This document shows, in pieces, positions 27,343-36,148 of a DNA stretch of 64,000 nucleotides. A program made the position numbers and the translations under genes. The stretch's first letter is position 1. Each line of letters begins with the position of its first letter. The notes beneath the pieces were generated by a model, which searched no databases, was not told the origin of the DNA, and saw only the letters and a program-made list of their open reading frames with translations. The DNA is from Chitinophaga sp. Cy-1792 (lineage in GTDB: Bacteria > Bacteroidota > Bacteroidia > Chitinophagales > Chitinophagaceae): positions 2,046,001 to 2,110,000 of the forward strand of contig NZ_VWWO01000001.1 of the NCBI RefSeq assembly GCF_011752935.1, written 5' to 3'.

Positions 27343-28308
27343 TTAATCTTTCATTTCCCATGCCAGGGCGCTGGCACCCAGGATTGCGGCATCGCTTTCC
27401 TTTAATTCCGAGAACAGCAATTTAACTTTATTCTGGAATATCGGGAGCACATTATTTTCCATGTGGATGCGCACAGGTTTCATGAGCATTTCTCCGGCTT
27501 TGGTGAGGCCACCGAAGAGGATAATGGCTTCCGGGCTGGAGAACATAACGAAGTTGGCCAGTGCTTCACCGAGGATTTTACCGGTGTATTCATAGACTTC
27601 TTTCGCGAGATTATCATTTTTCATGGCAGCTTCATAAATCACTTTGGAGGTGATTTCTTCCAGCGGGTACTGACGCAGTACGCTTTCGGCATCCGGACGG
27701 GTGGTCAGGAATTCTTTAGCGGTATTGCAAACGCCGGTGGCGGAAGCGTATGATTCGAGGGAACCACGCATGCCGGTACCTGGATGGAGGCGGCCGCCAG
27801 GCTGTACGATACAGTGGCCCAGTTCACCTGCGAAACCATCATGACCGTAGATCAGCTGTCCGTTTGCAACGATACCGCTGCCTACGCCGGTGCCCAGGGT
27901 GATCATGATAAAATCTTTCATTCCTCTGGCAGCACCATAGGTCATTTCACCTATGGCTGCTGCGTTAGCATCATTTGTCAATACTGTAGGAAGGCCGAAG
28001 CGCTGTTCCAGCAGGTTTGCCAAAGGTATGATGCCGCGCCATCTGAGATTTGGCGCATATTCGATATTACCCGTGTAGTAGTTACCGTTAGGTGCACCAA
28101 CGCCAATACCTCTTATATTTTCAATGCCGCCAGCCTGTTCAATTAATATGCTCAGGTGGCCGTGGAGTTCTGTTAAAAAATCCTCTACGTTATCATGGCT
28201 TTTGGTTGACATCTTGCCATCACTCAGGATGTTGCCGCGGCGATCTACGATGCCAAATACTGTATTAGTCCCCCCAATATCAATGCCCACCGCTAGTTGC
28301 TGACTCAT
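27343..28308 (-). CDS. ROK family sugar kinase (glucose or N-acetylglucosamine)
   Basis: 321 residues from ATG 28308, which has AAGGAA a few bases upstream; the TTG at 28314 is less likely. ATP-binding motif [14 protein letters not shown], substrate part [10 protein letters not shown] and GTGVGSGIV, then [13 protein letters not shown]. In most ROK proteins a zinc motif CxCGxxGCxE follows; here the segment reads [12 protein letters not shown], with the three cysteines lost while the GE..H ligand is kept. It overlaps the end of the MFS gene by 29 bp, indicating coupled expression. Context (GlcNAc release and NagB) favours GlcNAc phosphorylation. Confidence 0.9.
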   Translation of the reverse strand: MSQQLAVGIDIGGTNTVFGIVDRRGNILSDGKMSTKSHDNVEDFLTELHGHLSILIEQAGGIENIRGIGVGAPNGNYYTGNIEYAPNLRWRGIIPLANLLEQRFGLPTVLTNDANAAAIGEMTYGAARGMKDFIMITLGTGVGSGIVANGQLIYGHDGFAGELGHCIVQPGGRLHPGTGMRGSLESYASATGVCNTAKEFLTTRPDAESVLRQYPLEEITSKVIYEAAMKNDNLAKEVYEYTGKILGEALANFVMFSSPEAIILFGGLTKAGEMLMKPVRIHMENNVLPIFQNKVKLLFSELKESDAAILGASALAWEMKD

Positions 28309-30196
28309 AATCAATTCCTTGAGATTTTAATATGTTTTTAACTCTGAATGCGAAGAATGCGAGGTATGCGAAGCACAGACCCGGAATAACGTATGACATA
28401 TGGATGCCGATAGCAGGAACGTCTGCCAGACCGCCTTGTACAGGAGGAATCAGTGAACCACCCAGGATCATCATGATCAGGAACGCAGAACCTTGTCCGG
28501 TGTATTTTCCGAGACCGCCGATAGACAGTGCGAAGATGCTAGGCCACATTACAGAGCAGAACAGACCGCCGCTGATCAGTGAGAAAGTAGCTAATGGACC
28601 GGTGGTAAAGAGACCAATCAATACTGCGCCTACACCCAGTAAACCGAAGATCATCAGTGTTTTGGCAGGTTTGTCCTGGCCGGCAAAGAAACCGATAATC
28701 TGGATCAGGATACAGATCGCATATGGATAGAGCTGAGATATTTCGTTGCCTTTAAGTACGTTAGCGCCCAGTACAACACCGTAAGCTACGAAAGGAACAA
28801 CAACACACAGGATCTTGCGGGTATTTTTAGATACGTTGAAAACGCTGATAGCACCTGTCCAGCGGCCGATCATCATAGAACCCCAGAAGAGCGATACATA
28901 AGGATCGAGCTGAGATTCAGCGAGGCCGTTTGCGGTCAGGAAGCCGGGATGTTTCAGGAGAGCGCCCAGGTTGGAAGCGATGGTTACCTCCACCCCTACA
29001 TAGATAAAGATCGCCAGCATACCCAGCGTGAGCTGTGGATATTTCATAGCGCCCCATCCTTCAGGATTTTTCTGGGAAGACAGCTGTGCAACAAAGAGGA
29101 TACCGATGATACCTACGATACCGGTGATGAACAGTGGCAGTTCCACTTTCAGCCAGAGGCCGAGGAGGATCAGTACGAACATCAGGGAGATACCGATGAT
29201 AGCTTTGGTTGCTTTAGGAGATGTTTCGAAGACTTCGCCGTCGTCTTTGTTTTCAGGCATTTTCACAAATGCGAAAATGGCAGCAGCTACGAGGAAGAGA
29301 ACGATCAGCATGATATACAGCGCGTTGATCTTGCTGATATCAGTGCCGCCTGCGCCCTCGCCTTTAGTACCACCGAAGAGCAGCATGCTCACGATGATTG
29401 GCCCGATCGTAGTACCGAAAGAGTTGATACCACCGGCCAGGTTGAGGCGGTGCGAACCTTTCGCAGGATCTCCGAGGAGGATGGCAAAAGGATTGGCAGC
29501 TGTCTGCTGTAAGGAGAACCCTAATGCCACAATAAAGAGGGCCATAAGGATCAGTGCGAAGTAACCGAAGGTAACGGTCTGGGAGAAGTCTGTACCTAAT
29601 ACGGACAATACTTTTTCCAGGCTATCCTTTTTGAATTTACCAACGAAACCTTCTTCAGCAGGTTGGAATCCACCGGGAACCGCAGCGGCGAGGTTAGCAT
29701 TGGAAGTATATTTTCCTGCTGCCTCGTTGTTGCTGATAATGAGCGAGTAAGTGTCCGCTTCTTTTTCGCGGCGGATTTTCACTTCGCGGTCGGTGGTCTG
29801 TAATTGCTGTTCAGGCTGGAAATTACTGATATCCTTCACTGTTTCGGTGATAGGAACAATTTTTTCCTTGTTGACACAGGGGATCATGATAGCTGATCCG
29901 AGTACGGAAATTAATAAACCGTAAATAATACCCTTTTTATATCCGATCTTGTTCAGGATGTCTACCTTTCTCGCTGCAGATGCCAGGTACAGGATCAGCG
30001 AACCGATAAAGTAGGCACTGTAGAATGAGAAGTCGATCAGCTGAGATTCAAGCTGGGTAAGGTTAAAGTGTGTTTTACAGAACGGGATAAATATACTGTT
30101 TGAAGCAGCTAAGAAGCCCCAAAAAAAGAACACTAAAATTAGCACAAAGAAGGAAGGGTGAGTACTTTGCGCGTCTTGCTTAGATTGCTGAGCCAT
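28280..30196 (-). CDS. FucP-type sugar MFS transporter with periplasmic insertion
   Basis: 638 residues, about 200 more than usual for the glucose/galactose/fucose MFS group. Core motifs: [19 protein letters not shown] in TM1, [13 protein letters not shown], and [16 protein letters not shown] near the C-terminal half. Between TM3 (ends ~107) and TM4 (starts ~208) lies a ~100-residue hydrophilic insertion that topology places in the periplasm; a second soluble stretch is at the central loop. As first gene of the run leading to ROK and glycosylasparaginase it probably imports GlcNAc or a related sugar, as NagP does in other bacteria (inference). Confidence 0.88.
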   Translation of the reverse strand: MAQQSKQDAQSTHPSFFVLILVFFFWGFLAASNSIFIPFCKTHFNLTQLESQLIDFSFYSAYFIGSLILYLASAARKVDILNKIGYKKGIIYGLLISVLGSAIMIPCVNKEKIVPITETVKDISNFQPEQQLQTTDREVKIRREKEADTYSLIISNNEAAGKYTSNANLAAAVPGGFQPAEEGFVGKFKKDSLEKVLSVLGTDFSQTVTFGYFALILMALFIVALGFSLQQTAANPFAILLGDPAKGSHRLNLAGGINSFGTTIGPIIVSMLLFGGTKGEGAGGTDISKINALYIMLIVLFLVAAAIFAFVKMPENKDDGEVFETSPKATKAIIGISLMFVLILLGLWLKVELPLFITGIVGIIGILFVAQLSSQKNPEGWGAMKYPQLTLGMLAIFIYVGVEVTIASNLGALLKHPGFLTANGLAESQLDPYVSLFWGSMMIGRWTGAISVFNVSKNTRKILCVVVPFVAYGVVLGANVLKGNEISQLYPYAICILIQIIGFFAGQDKPAKTLMIFGLLGVGAVLIGLFTTGPLATFSLISGGLFCSVMWPSIFALSIGGLGKYTGQGSAFLIMMILGGSLIPPVQGGLADVPAIGIHMSYVIPGLCFAYLAFFAFRVKNILKSQGIDYESATSGGH

Positions 30197-30380
30197 AAAC
30201 GTGTTAAGTTACATTGAATTTTTGCCCGATAAATGTATAAATATTTTTTTATCATTTTCTAAAAAACCGGATAAACGCCTGTATTTTTTTACGGAGATAA
30301 AACGTTTTAGCTAAGATATTTATGAAATATCGAATGAGTTTTATTAAGTTCGCAAACACTAACATTCATCTACTCAGCTT

Positions 30381-31670
30381 ATGTCTAACCAAACAGTAAC
30401 AATGGAAGCACCTGTATCTGCCAGCCATAGCAGCAATGCCAAGGCGATGACAATCATCGGGACGTTATTCTTCCTTTTTGGATTTATCACCTGGTTGAAC
30501 AGTGTGTTGATTCCGTTTTTGAAGCAGGCCTGCGAATTATCTGATTTTCAGGTATATTTCGTGACTTTCGCCTTTTATATCTCTTATTTTGTGATGGCGA
30601 TCCCATCATCTGCCATCCTGAAGAAGGTAGGTTTTGCCAATGGCATGTCCGTTGGACTCTTCACCATGGCCATCGGTTCCCTGGTATTTGTACCGGCGGC
30701 GCAGATGCGTTCCTTTCCATTATTCCTGGTAGGATTGTTTATCCAGGGTGCCGGTATGACCCTGTTGCAGGCTGCCTCTAACCCGTATGTAACGATCATC
30801 GGGCCTATAGAGCGTGCTGCACAGCGTATGAGCATCATGGGTATCTGTAACAAAGTGGCTGCCATGATCGGTATCCTCCTGCTGGGCGTACTGCTGTTCA
30901 GCGACACTACAGAGCTGTCTAAAAAGATCGAAACGTTGCAAGGCGCTGAGAAAGAAGCAGAACTGACTTTACTGGCAGGCCGCGTAATTGTGCCTTACAT
31001 CATCATGGCGGTGATACTGTTCGGGTTAGGATTCATGATAAGGAAAGCACATCTTCCTGAAGTAAATCCAGAGGAAGAAGCTACAGAGAATCATGTAAAA
31101 ACTCCTGATTCTATCTTCCAGATCCCTTACCTGATGCTGGGTATCCTCTGCCTGTTCCTGTATGTAGGGGTAGAAGTACTGGCAATCGATTCACTGGCGC
31201 TTTACGGAGAAGCCAGCGGATTCACTAAAGAAGTGGCCATTCACCTGAGTATTTACAGCCTGGTAGCCCTGACAGTGGGTTATCTGCTGGGTATCGTGCT
31301 GGTACCAAAATACATTTCTCAGCGTGCGGCACTGATTACCTGTGCTATCTTAGGTGGTTTATTCACTGTTGGCGCATTGATGACCAGCGGTAAAACATCT
31401 GTGGTATTCATCATCCTGCTGAGTTTTGCACATTCCCTGATGTGGCCTGGCATCTGGCCGCTCGCGATCAACAAGCTGGGTAAGTTCACCAAACTGGGTT
31501 CTGCATTCCTGGTAATGGCTATCGCCGGTGGTGCTATCCTGCCGCTGATCTACGGTGCACTGTGCGTAAACATGGGCAACAGACAAATGCCATATATCAT
31601 CATGATCCCTTGCTACCTGTACATCCTGTATTATGCAGCAGCAGGCTACAAGAAAGGATTACCATCCTGA
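30381..31670 (+). CDS. FucP-type sugar MFS transporter
   Basis: 429 residues, normal length, 12 predicted membrane helices. Motifs: FFLFGFITWLNSVLIPFLKQACELS in TM1, QGAGMTLLQAASNPYVTIIG, and LSFAHSLMWPGIWPLAINKLGKFTKLGSA. It diverges from the minus-strand transporter across a 184-bp gap and precedes galK, so galactose or glucose is a plausible substrate. No promoter fitting TAnnTTTG exactly is seen in the gap. Confidence 0.92.
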   Translation: MSNQTVTMEAPVSASHSSNAKAMTIIGTLFFLFGFITWLNSVLIPFLKQACELSDFQVYFVTFAFYISYFVMAIPSSAILKKVGFANGMSVGLFTMAIGSLVFVPAAQMRSFPLFLVGLFIQGAGMTLLQAASNPYVTIIGPIERAAQRMSIMGICNKVAAMIGILLLGVLLFSDTTELSKKIETLQGAEKEAELTLLAGRVIVPYIIMAVILFGLGFMIRKAHLPEVNPEEEATENHVKTPDSIFQIPYLMLGILCLFLYVGVEVLAIDSLALYGEASGFTKEVAIHLSIYSLVALTVGYLLGIVLVPKYISQRAALITCAILGGLFTVGALMTSGKTSVVFIILLSFAHSLMWPGIWPLAINKLGKFTKLGSAFLVMAIAGGAILPLIYGALCVNMGNRQMPYIIMIPCYLYILYYAAAGYKKGLPS

Positions 31671-31695
31671 TAAATATCTTTATAAAATAAACAGC

Positions 31696-31732
31696 AAGGC
31701 CTGGCGAAACCGAATAAGTTTCGCCAGGCCTT
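31696..31732. terminator. Hairpin terminator between MFS gene and galK
   Basis: AAGGCCTGGCGAAAC pairs with GTTTCGCCAGGCCTT around CGAATAA; TTTG follows. It separates the transporter message from galK. Confidence 0.85.
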
Positions 31733-31877
31733 TGTATTTGAAGCAGGCTTCCATCCGCGATCTCAAAAAAATTTTACTATCTGATCAATCTTTTGTGTGG
31801 AATTAACAACTGCTTACCTTTTTTATTTAGATAATATGATTATTTTTAGGCGTAAATTTTACGTTTAATTATCACTG

Positions 31878-33020
31878 ATGATACAAAAAACAAAAGAGCA
31901 ATTTGTTGAACTGTTCGGTAAAGAACCCTTAATAGTAGTGTCGCCCGGCCGTATCAATCTTATTGGTGAACATACTGACTACAACGACGGCTTCGTACTT
32001 CCTGCCGCTATTGATAAAAAAATTGTTTATGCTATCGCTTTAAATGGTACCAACCAGTGCAATGCTTTTGCTGAGTTCAACCAGGAGAAGGCCTCTTTTT
32101 CGCTGGATGCGGTGGTACCTACGCCAGGATGGATCAATTACCTCATGGGTGTAGTGGCTACATTACAGCAACGTGGCTACAGTGTAGCAGGTTTTGACTG
32201 CGTAGTAGCAGGTGACATTCCGGTAGGCGCCGGCCTTTCCTCTTCTGCAGCAGTGGAAGGTGGCCTCGTGGCAGCGCTCGACAAGCTCTTTGGTTATGGC
32301 CTTTCCCGTATGGAAATGGCTTTGATTGGTCAACAGGCAGAGCATACTTTTCCTGGTGTAATGTGTGGTATCATGGATCAGTTTGCTAACCTGCATGGTA
32401 AGAAAGACCAGGTAATCCGACTGGATTGCCGCAGTCTGGACTATGAATATTTTCCATTTGCATTTCCGGGATACAAGGTAGTGTTGTGCAATTCTATGGT
32501 GCATCACTCACTGGCATCATCAGAATATAATGTACGTCGCCAGCAGTGTGAGTCGGGCGTAAAGGCGATACAGCGTTTGCATCCGGAAGTGAAATCTCTC
32601 CGTGATGCCAGCAAATCCATGCTGGAAGAAGTGAAGGAGGAACTGCCGGCTAAAGTATATGATCGTTGTTTATATGTAATCGACGAGATCAGTCGCGTAC
32701 AAACCGCTACAGGCCTGTTACAGCAAGGTAAGCTGAACGAATTCGGTAAGCTGATGTACGAAACGCATGAAGGACTGAGCAAGTTGTATGAAGTAAGTTG
32801 TCCTGAGCTGGACTTCCTCGTTTCGCTGGCCAGCGAGCGGGAAGAAGTAGCTGGTGCACGTGTGATGGGTGGCGGCTTTGGCGGTTGTACCATCAACCTG
32901 GTGGAAGCGGATAAAGTGGAGGATTATACTTCCTTTATTCGTAGCCGTTACCAGGAGAGGTATAAGAAAGATCCTGAAATCTATGTTACTACCATTGAAA
33001 ATGGTGTAACCGTTTTATAG
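31878..33020 (+). CDS. galK: Galactokinase
   Basis: 380 residues, a GHMP kinase that phosphorylates alpha-D-galactose at C1 (Leloir pathway). Signature GRINLIGEHTDYN (residues ~21-33), ATP loop VAGDIPVGAGLSSSAAVE (~113-130) and the C-terminal GHMP motif GARVMGGGFGGCTINL. ATG at 31878. Other gal genes are not in the window. Confidence 0.96.
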   Translation: MIQKTKEQFVELFGKEPLIVVSPGRINLIGEHTDYNDGFVLPAAIDKKIVYAIALNGTNQCNAFAEFNQEKASFSLDAVVPTPGWINYLMGVVATLQQRGYSVAGFDCVVAGDIPVGAGLSSSAAVEGGLVAALDKLFGYGLSRMEMALIGQQAEHTFPGVMCGIMDQFANLHGKKDQVIRLDCRSLDYEYFPFAFPGYKVVLCNSMVHHSLASSEYNVRRQQCESGVKAIQRLHPEVKSLRDASKSMLEEVKEELPAKVYDRCLYVIDEISRVQTATGLLQQGKLNEFGKLMYETHEGLSKLYEVSCPELDFLVSLASEREEVAGARVMGGGFGGCTINLVEADKVEDYTSFIRSRYQERYKKDPEIYVTTIENGVTVL

Positions 33021-33045
33021 TTTATAGTTTATATGCAATGTTTAT

Positions 33046-33074
33046 AAAGACTACCTTTTAAGGTGGTCTTTTTT
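33046..33074. terminator. Hairpin terminator of galK
   Basis: AAAGACTACCTT pairs with AAGGTGGTCTTT (one G·T), followed by a run of T. 25 bp after the galK stop. Confidence 0.88.
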
Positions 33075-33212
33075 GCTTAGCAAATTTATTTGATACCTAT
33101 GTTGTTGACCTCTCTTACAATAAACTGCTAATTTATCCTGGTTTGCAACTATTGAGAATTTCTTCTCTTTTTTACTAATATTGCGTCCCTAAAAATAGAA
33201 ATATCCTATATC

Positions 33213-34337
33213 ATGAAAGTTGTTAATCTAATTTTAGTGCTCCTGTTAGGGAGCCTGTTGTCAGCATCTGCACAAACAAATTTATTCCAGGCGAATGGGC
33301 GGGATTATTGGGTAAACAGGGCAATACCGGGGGCGACTGTAGATAATGGTGGCTTTTCCTACGTGTTGTTGCATGAAGCCTATGTAGACGGAAGTCCTAC
33401 TATAGAGGAGCATTATGTATTCGGAAAAATTTCCGCCATCAGAGGTGGGGTAGGTGGTTGGAACAGAAAAATCAATGTTGAGGTAAATAGTGCCAGCACA
33501 TACAATAGTAATACCGCTACGTTGATAAGTTATAATGAATATACGAGGTTGGTACTTGTAACGTATGCTGGTAAACGTTATCTGGCAATAGAAATTGCTA
33601 ATGCAAGCACGATATATGGTTTTTCCTTTACAGGATATACCGCAAATGAATTATTGAAGCTGGTGAACGTGTCTGAAATTAGTGACAGAGCTGAGTATAA
33701 TACACTAGCGACTCCTTATAATTCTACGTTTGATCATATTGGAATACAAGGGAATATGAGCCTGGGAGAAGTAGGTATTCCTGCTGCCAGATTTGATATT
33801 TTTGGTGGACCATCATGGACAGGAAGTTTATGGGCAAAGTCAATAAAGGTACATGCTGGAAATGCAATTGAAATTTCAGGAGAAACACAGTCTTTTGGAT
33901 TAGGTGCATCAGGTAGTAAAATGTATTTCTTTAATACAAATCTACAGGGTCAGGGATTGGCAAATTATTTTATGATAATTGACGGAGATACCAGGAATAT
34001 GGGGATCGGTATTGATCCGGTTCCAGGTTATAAGCTATTGGTAAATGGAGCGGTGGGAGCTACAAAGATCAAAGTGCAGCAAGGCAATTGGGCCGATTAC
34101 GTTTTCCATGATGATTACAAACTACCTTCTTTGTATGAGGTGGATCAATATATCCGACAGGAGAAGCATTTGCCGGGAATTCCTACAGAAGCAGTGGTAA
34201 AAGCAGAAGGTGTTGATGTTGGAGAGATGAATAAAAAGCTTCTGCAGAAGATAGAAGAGCTTACCTTATATATGATTGAGATGAAGAAGGAGAACGATGC
34301 GCTGAAAGCAAGGGTGGAGAAGCTGGAGCAACAATAA
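33213..34337 (+). CDS. Exported protein with tail-fibre-like C-terminus and terminal coiled coil
   Basis: 374 residues with a signal peptide (MKVVNLILVLLLGSLLSASAQ). Residues ~25-290 are strand-rich with many Gly, Asn and Thr. The last ~85 residues follow a pattern common at the ends of Bacteroidota surface proteins: WADYVFHDDYKLPSLYEVD, then a heptad-like HLPGIPTEAVVK…VDVGEMNKKLLQKIEELTLY and a Lys/Glu coiled coil. The pattern suggests a trimeric fibre. No enzyme function is evident. Single gene with terminators on both sides. Confidence 0.75.
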   Translation: MKVVNLILVLLLGSLLSASAQTNLFQANGRDYWVNRAIPGATVDNGGFSYVLLHEAYVDGSPTIEEHYVFGKISAIRGGVGGWNRKINVEVNSASTYNSNTATLISYNEYTRLVLVTYAGKRYLAIEIANASTIYGFSFTGYTANELLKLVNVSEISDRAEYNTLATPYNSTFDHIGIQGNMSLGEVGIPAARFDIFGGPSWTGSLWAKSIKVHAGNAIEISGETQSFGLGASGSKMYFFNTNLQGQGLANYFMIIDGDTRNMGIGIDPVPGYKLLVNGAVGATKIKVQQGNWADYVFHDDYKLPSLYEVDQYIRQEKHLPGIPTEAVVKAEGVDVGEMNKKLLQKIEELTLYMIEMKKENDALKARVEKLEQQ

Positions 34338-34358
34338 TTATTAGCCGATATTAATATA

Positions 34359-34390
34359 AAACGGCGTCTCTACTGGTAGAGACGCCGTTT
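34359..34390. terminator. Bidirectional hairpin terminator with GTCTCTAC core
   Basis: AAACGGCGTCTCTAC pairs perfectly with GTAGAGACGCCGTTT around TG. It serves the plus-strand gene at 33213 and the minus-strand gene ending at 34417. Confidence 0.88.
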
Positions 34391-34416
34391 CCCGTTAGTT
34401 AGCGTTATTTATTCGA

Positions 34417-35814
34417 TTAGTATTGATCGTCGAGTGCGAAGATTGGTTTCCTGTTCATCCAGCGACCACGTGTGAAGTCAGGGATGTACTGTACACTGCC
34501 ACCTTCAGCTACTGACTGTTCAGTGAGCGGGGTGATAGCATACCAGGTAGCCATATCGTATACATCGAGTGCATAAGGAGCACCACGTTTGATACTTTCG
34601 AAGAAGGAGTTCAGTACGAACCAGTCCATACCACCGTGGCCGGCGCCAGCAGCGTCGTTGGCGTATTTCTTCCACAGCGGGTGATCGTATTTACCGTAGT
34701 AGGAAGCAGGGTCGTCGAATTTACCCACTGGTTCCCATACGTCGTTGTTTTTGCTTACTTTCTCGATGTAGATCTGTTTCTGATCATCCATCCACAGGCC
34801 GTTGGTACCCTGAACGCGGAAGTTCAGTGAGTAAGGGCGTGGGCTGTTGGTATCATGCGACAGCATGATGGTTTCGCCGTTGTTGGTTTTGATCAGGGTA
34901 GAAACGATATCACCCAGTTTGAACTCAACTTTAGCGTTAGGATGGCTTTCGCTGCTGTTGTCAACGATGTATTTATGCAGGCCGCGTGATTTGGTAGCCA
35001 CTGAAGTCAGCGACAGGAGGCGGTTACCGCGGTTGACGTTGATAGCATTGCAGATAGGACCCAGACCATGAGAAGGGTACAGGTCACCATTGCGGTGTAC
35101 GGAGTGGTTGGTTCTCCATTTAGCTTCGGAGAGTGCGTTTTCACCGAACTCTACGCCACCGCCATAATATTGTTTGCCGTTGTTGAACTTAACACCACGT
35201 AAGTCGTGCTGGTAGCCACCTTGCAGGTGAGTCAGTTCACCAAACAATCCCTGACGGACCATTTGAAGCACTGCCATCACATCTCTGCGGTAGCATACGT
35301 TTTCCATACCGAAAACAGGGATGCCCGTGTTTTCGCTGGTGTTTACAAGTTCCCAGCACTCCTGGATATCAGAGGCGCCGCAAACTTCAACAGCAGGCGT
35401 TTTACCGGCTTTCATAGCAGCAATTGCCATGATAGAGTGGAGTTCCCATGGAGTAGCGATGATAACAGCGTCGATATCATCACGTTTCAGCATATTGTGG
35501 AAATCTTCAGGTCCGTTGGTATACTCGGCTACTTTCTTTTTTGCACCATAAATTTTGGTGATCATGTCTCTCGCTTTCGGAACGGTATAGGCAGTATCCG
35601 GATCAGCGAATGCAATTACATCAACATCATCTCTGTGCAGACATAAGCTCAGGTGACCCAGTCCGCGGGCACCAACGCCGATCAGACCTACTCTTACCTT
35701 AGACTTTTTTTCATTGGCAAACAATTTCGCAGAAGAACCCAGCATAGACAGGCCTATCCCTGCTGCTGCGGTGTTTTTGAGAAAACTTCTGCGATGCAGT
35801 GGTTGTTTCATCAT
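34417..35814 (-). CDS. Gfo/Idh/MocA-family glycosidase, GH109 type (alpha-N-acetylgalactosaminidase)
   Basis: 465 residues with a Tat signal (RRSFLKNTAAAGIGLSML). NAD-binding motif GLIGVGARGLGHL, then AFADPD, and EVCGASDIQECWEL with the Gfo/Idh EKP-like position. The stretch LYPSHGLGPICNAINVNRGNR and SVATKSRGLHKYI strongly resembles the GH109 prototype, an NAD-dependent alpha-N-acetylgalactosaminidase that works by oxidation/elimination. Tat export is typical of proteins that carry a bound cofactor. It is divergent from the GH29 gene, with two hairpins between. Exact substrate is inferred. Confidence 0.87.
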   Translation of the reverse strand: MMKQPLHRRSFLKNTAAAGIGLSMLGSSAKLFANEKKSKVRVGLIGVGARGLGHLSLCLHRDDVDVIAFADPDTAYTVPKARDMITKIYGAKKKVAEYTNGPEDFHNMLKRDDIDAVIIATPWELHSIMAIAAMKAGKTPAVEVCGASDIQECWELVNTSENTGIPVFGMENVCYRRDVMAVLQMVRQGLFGELTHLQGGYQHDLRGVKFNNGKQYYGGGVEFGENALSEAKWRTNHSVHRNGDLYPSHGLGPICNAINVNRGNRLLSLTSVATKSRGLHKYIVDNSSESHPNAKVEFKLGDIVSTLIKTNNGETIMLSHDTNSPRPYSLNFRVQGTNGLWMDDQKQIYIEKVSKNNDVWEPVGKFDDPASYYGKYDHPLWKKYANDAAGAGHGGMDWFVLNSFFESIKRGAPYALDVYDMATWYAITPLTEQSVAEGGSVQYIPDFTRGRWMNRKPIFALDDQY

Positions 35815-35964
35815 TGTTCAATGTGTTTAAATAGCGTATTAGAATACGTACTGTGGAACGCTAAATTTATAAAAATAGATTTATCTATTAGTGGCAGGGG
35901 GTTAAATTTCTTACATTTTTGTGATAAACGGTTACAGTAGCGTGAATACAGGCTTTGGGGTTCA

Positions 35965-36003
35965 GGGATTGATCTTCCGGCCGAAGGCCGGAAGATCAAT
36001 CCC
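35965..36003. terminator. Perfect 18-bp palindrome, first of a tandem pair in a divergent gap
   Basis: GGGATTGATCTTCCGGCC, GAA, then the exact complement. It lies between two divergent genes, so it is not downstream of either; a simple terminator role does not fit. Possibly a remnant of a small repeat element or a transcription insulator. Confidence 0.6.
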
Positions 36004-36047
36004 CGGTAAAAGATGCCGACAGCGTAGCTGCCGGCATCTTTTACCGG
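36003..36047. repeat. Long palindrome, second of a tandem pair in a divergent gap
   Basis: CCGGTAAAAGATGCCG pairs with its complement, with an inner CAGC-GTA-GCTG stem. It shares one base with the preceding palindrome and lies ~100 bp upstream of the GH29 start. Same style as the pair at 13037-13117. Confidence 0.6.
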
Positions 36048-36148
36048 CTATCACATTGTTAATATTCAATCAATAAAAGCTAAATACAAGTCGCTTCCGC
36101 TATCATATCTACGTTATCTTCGCCAGATACGCAAACCTAACAGTGCTC

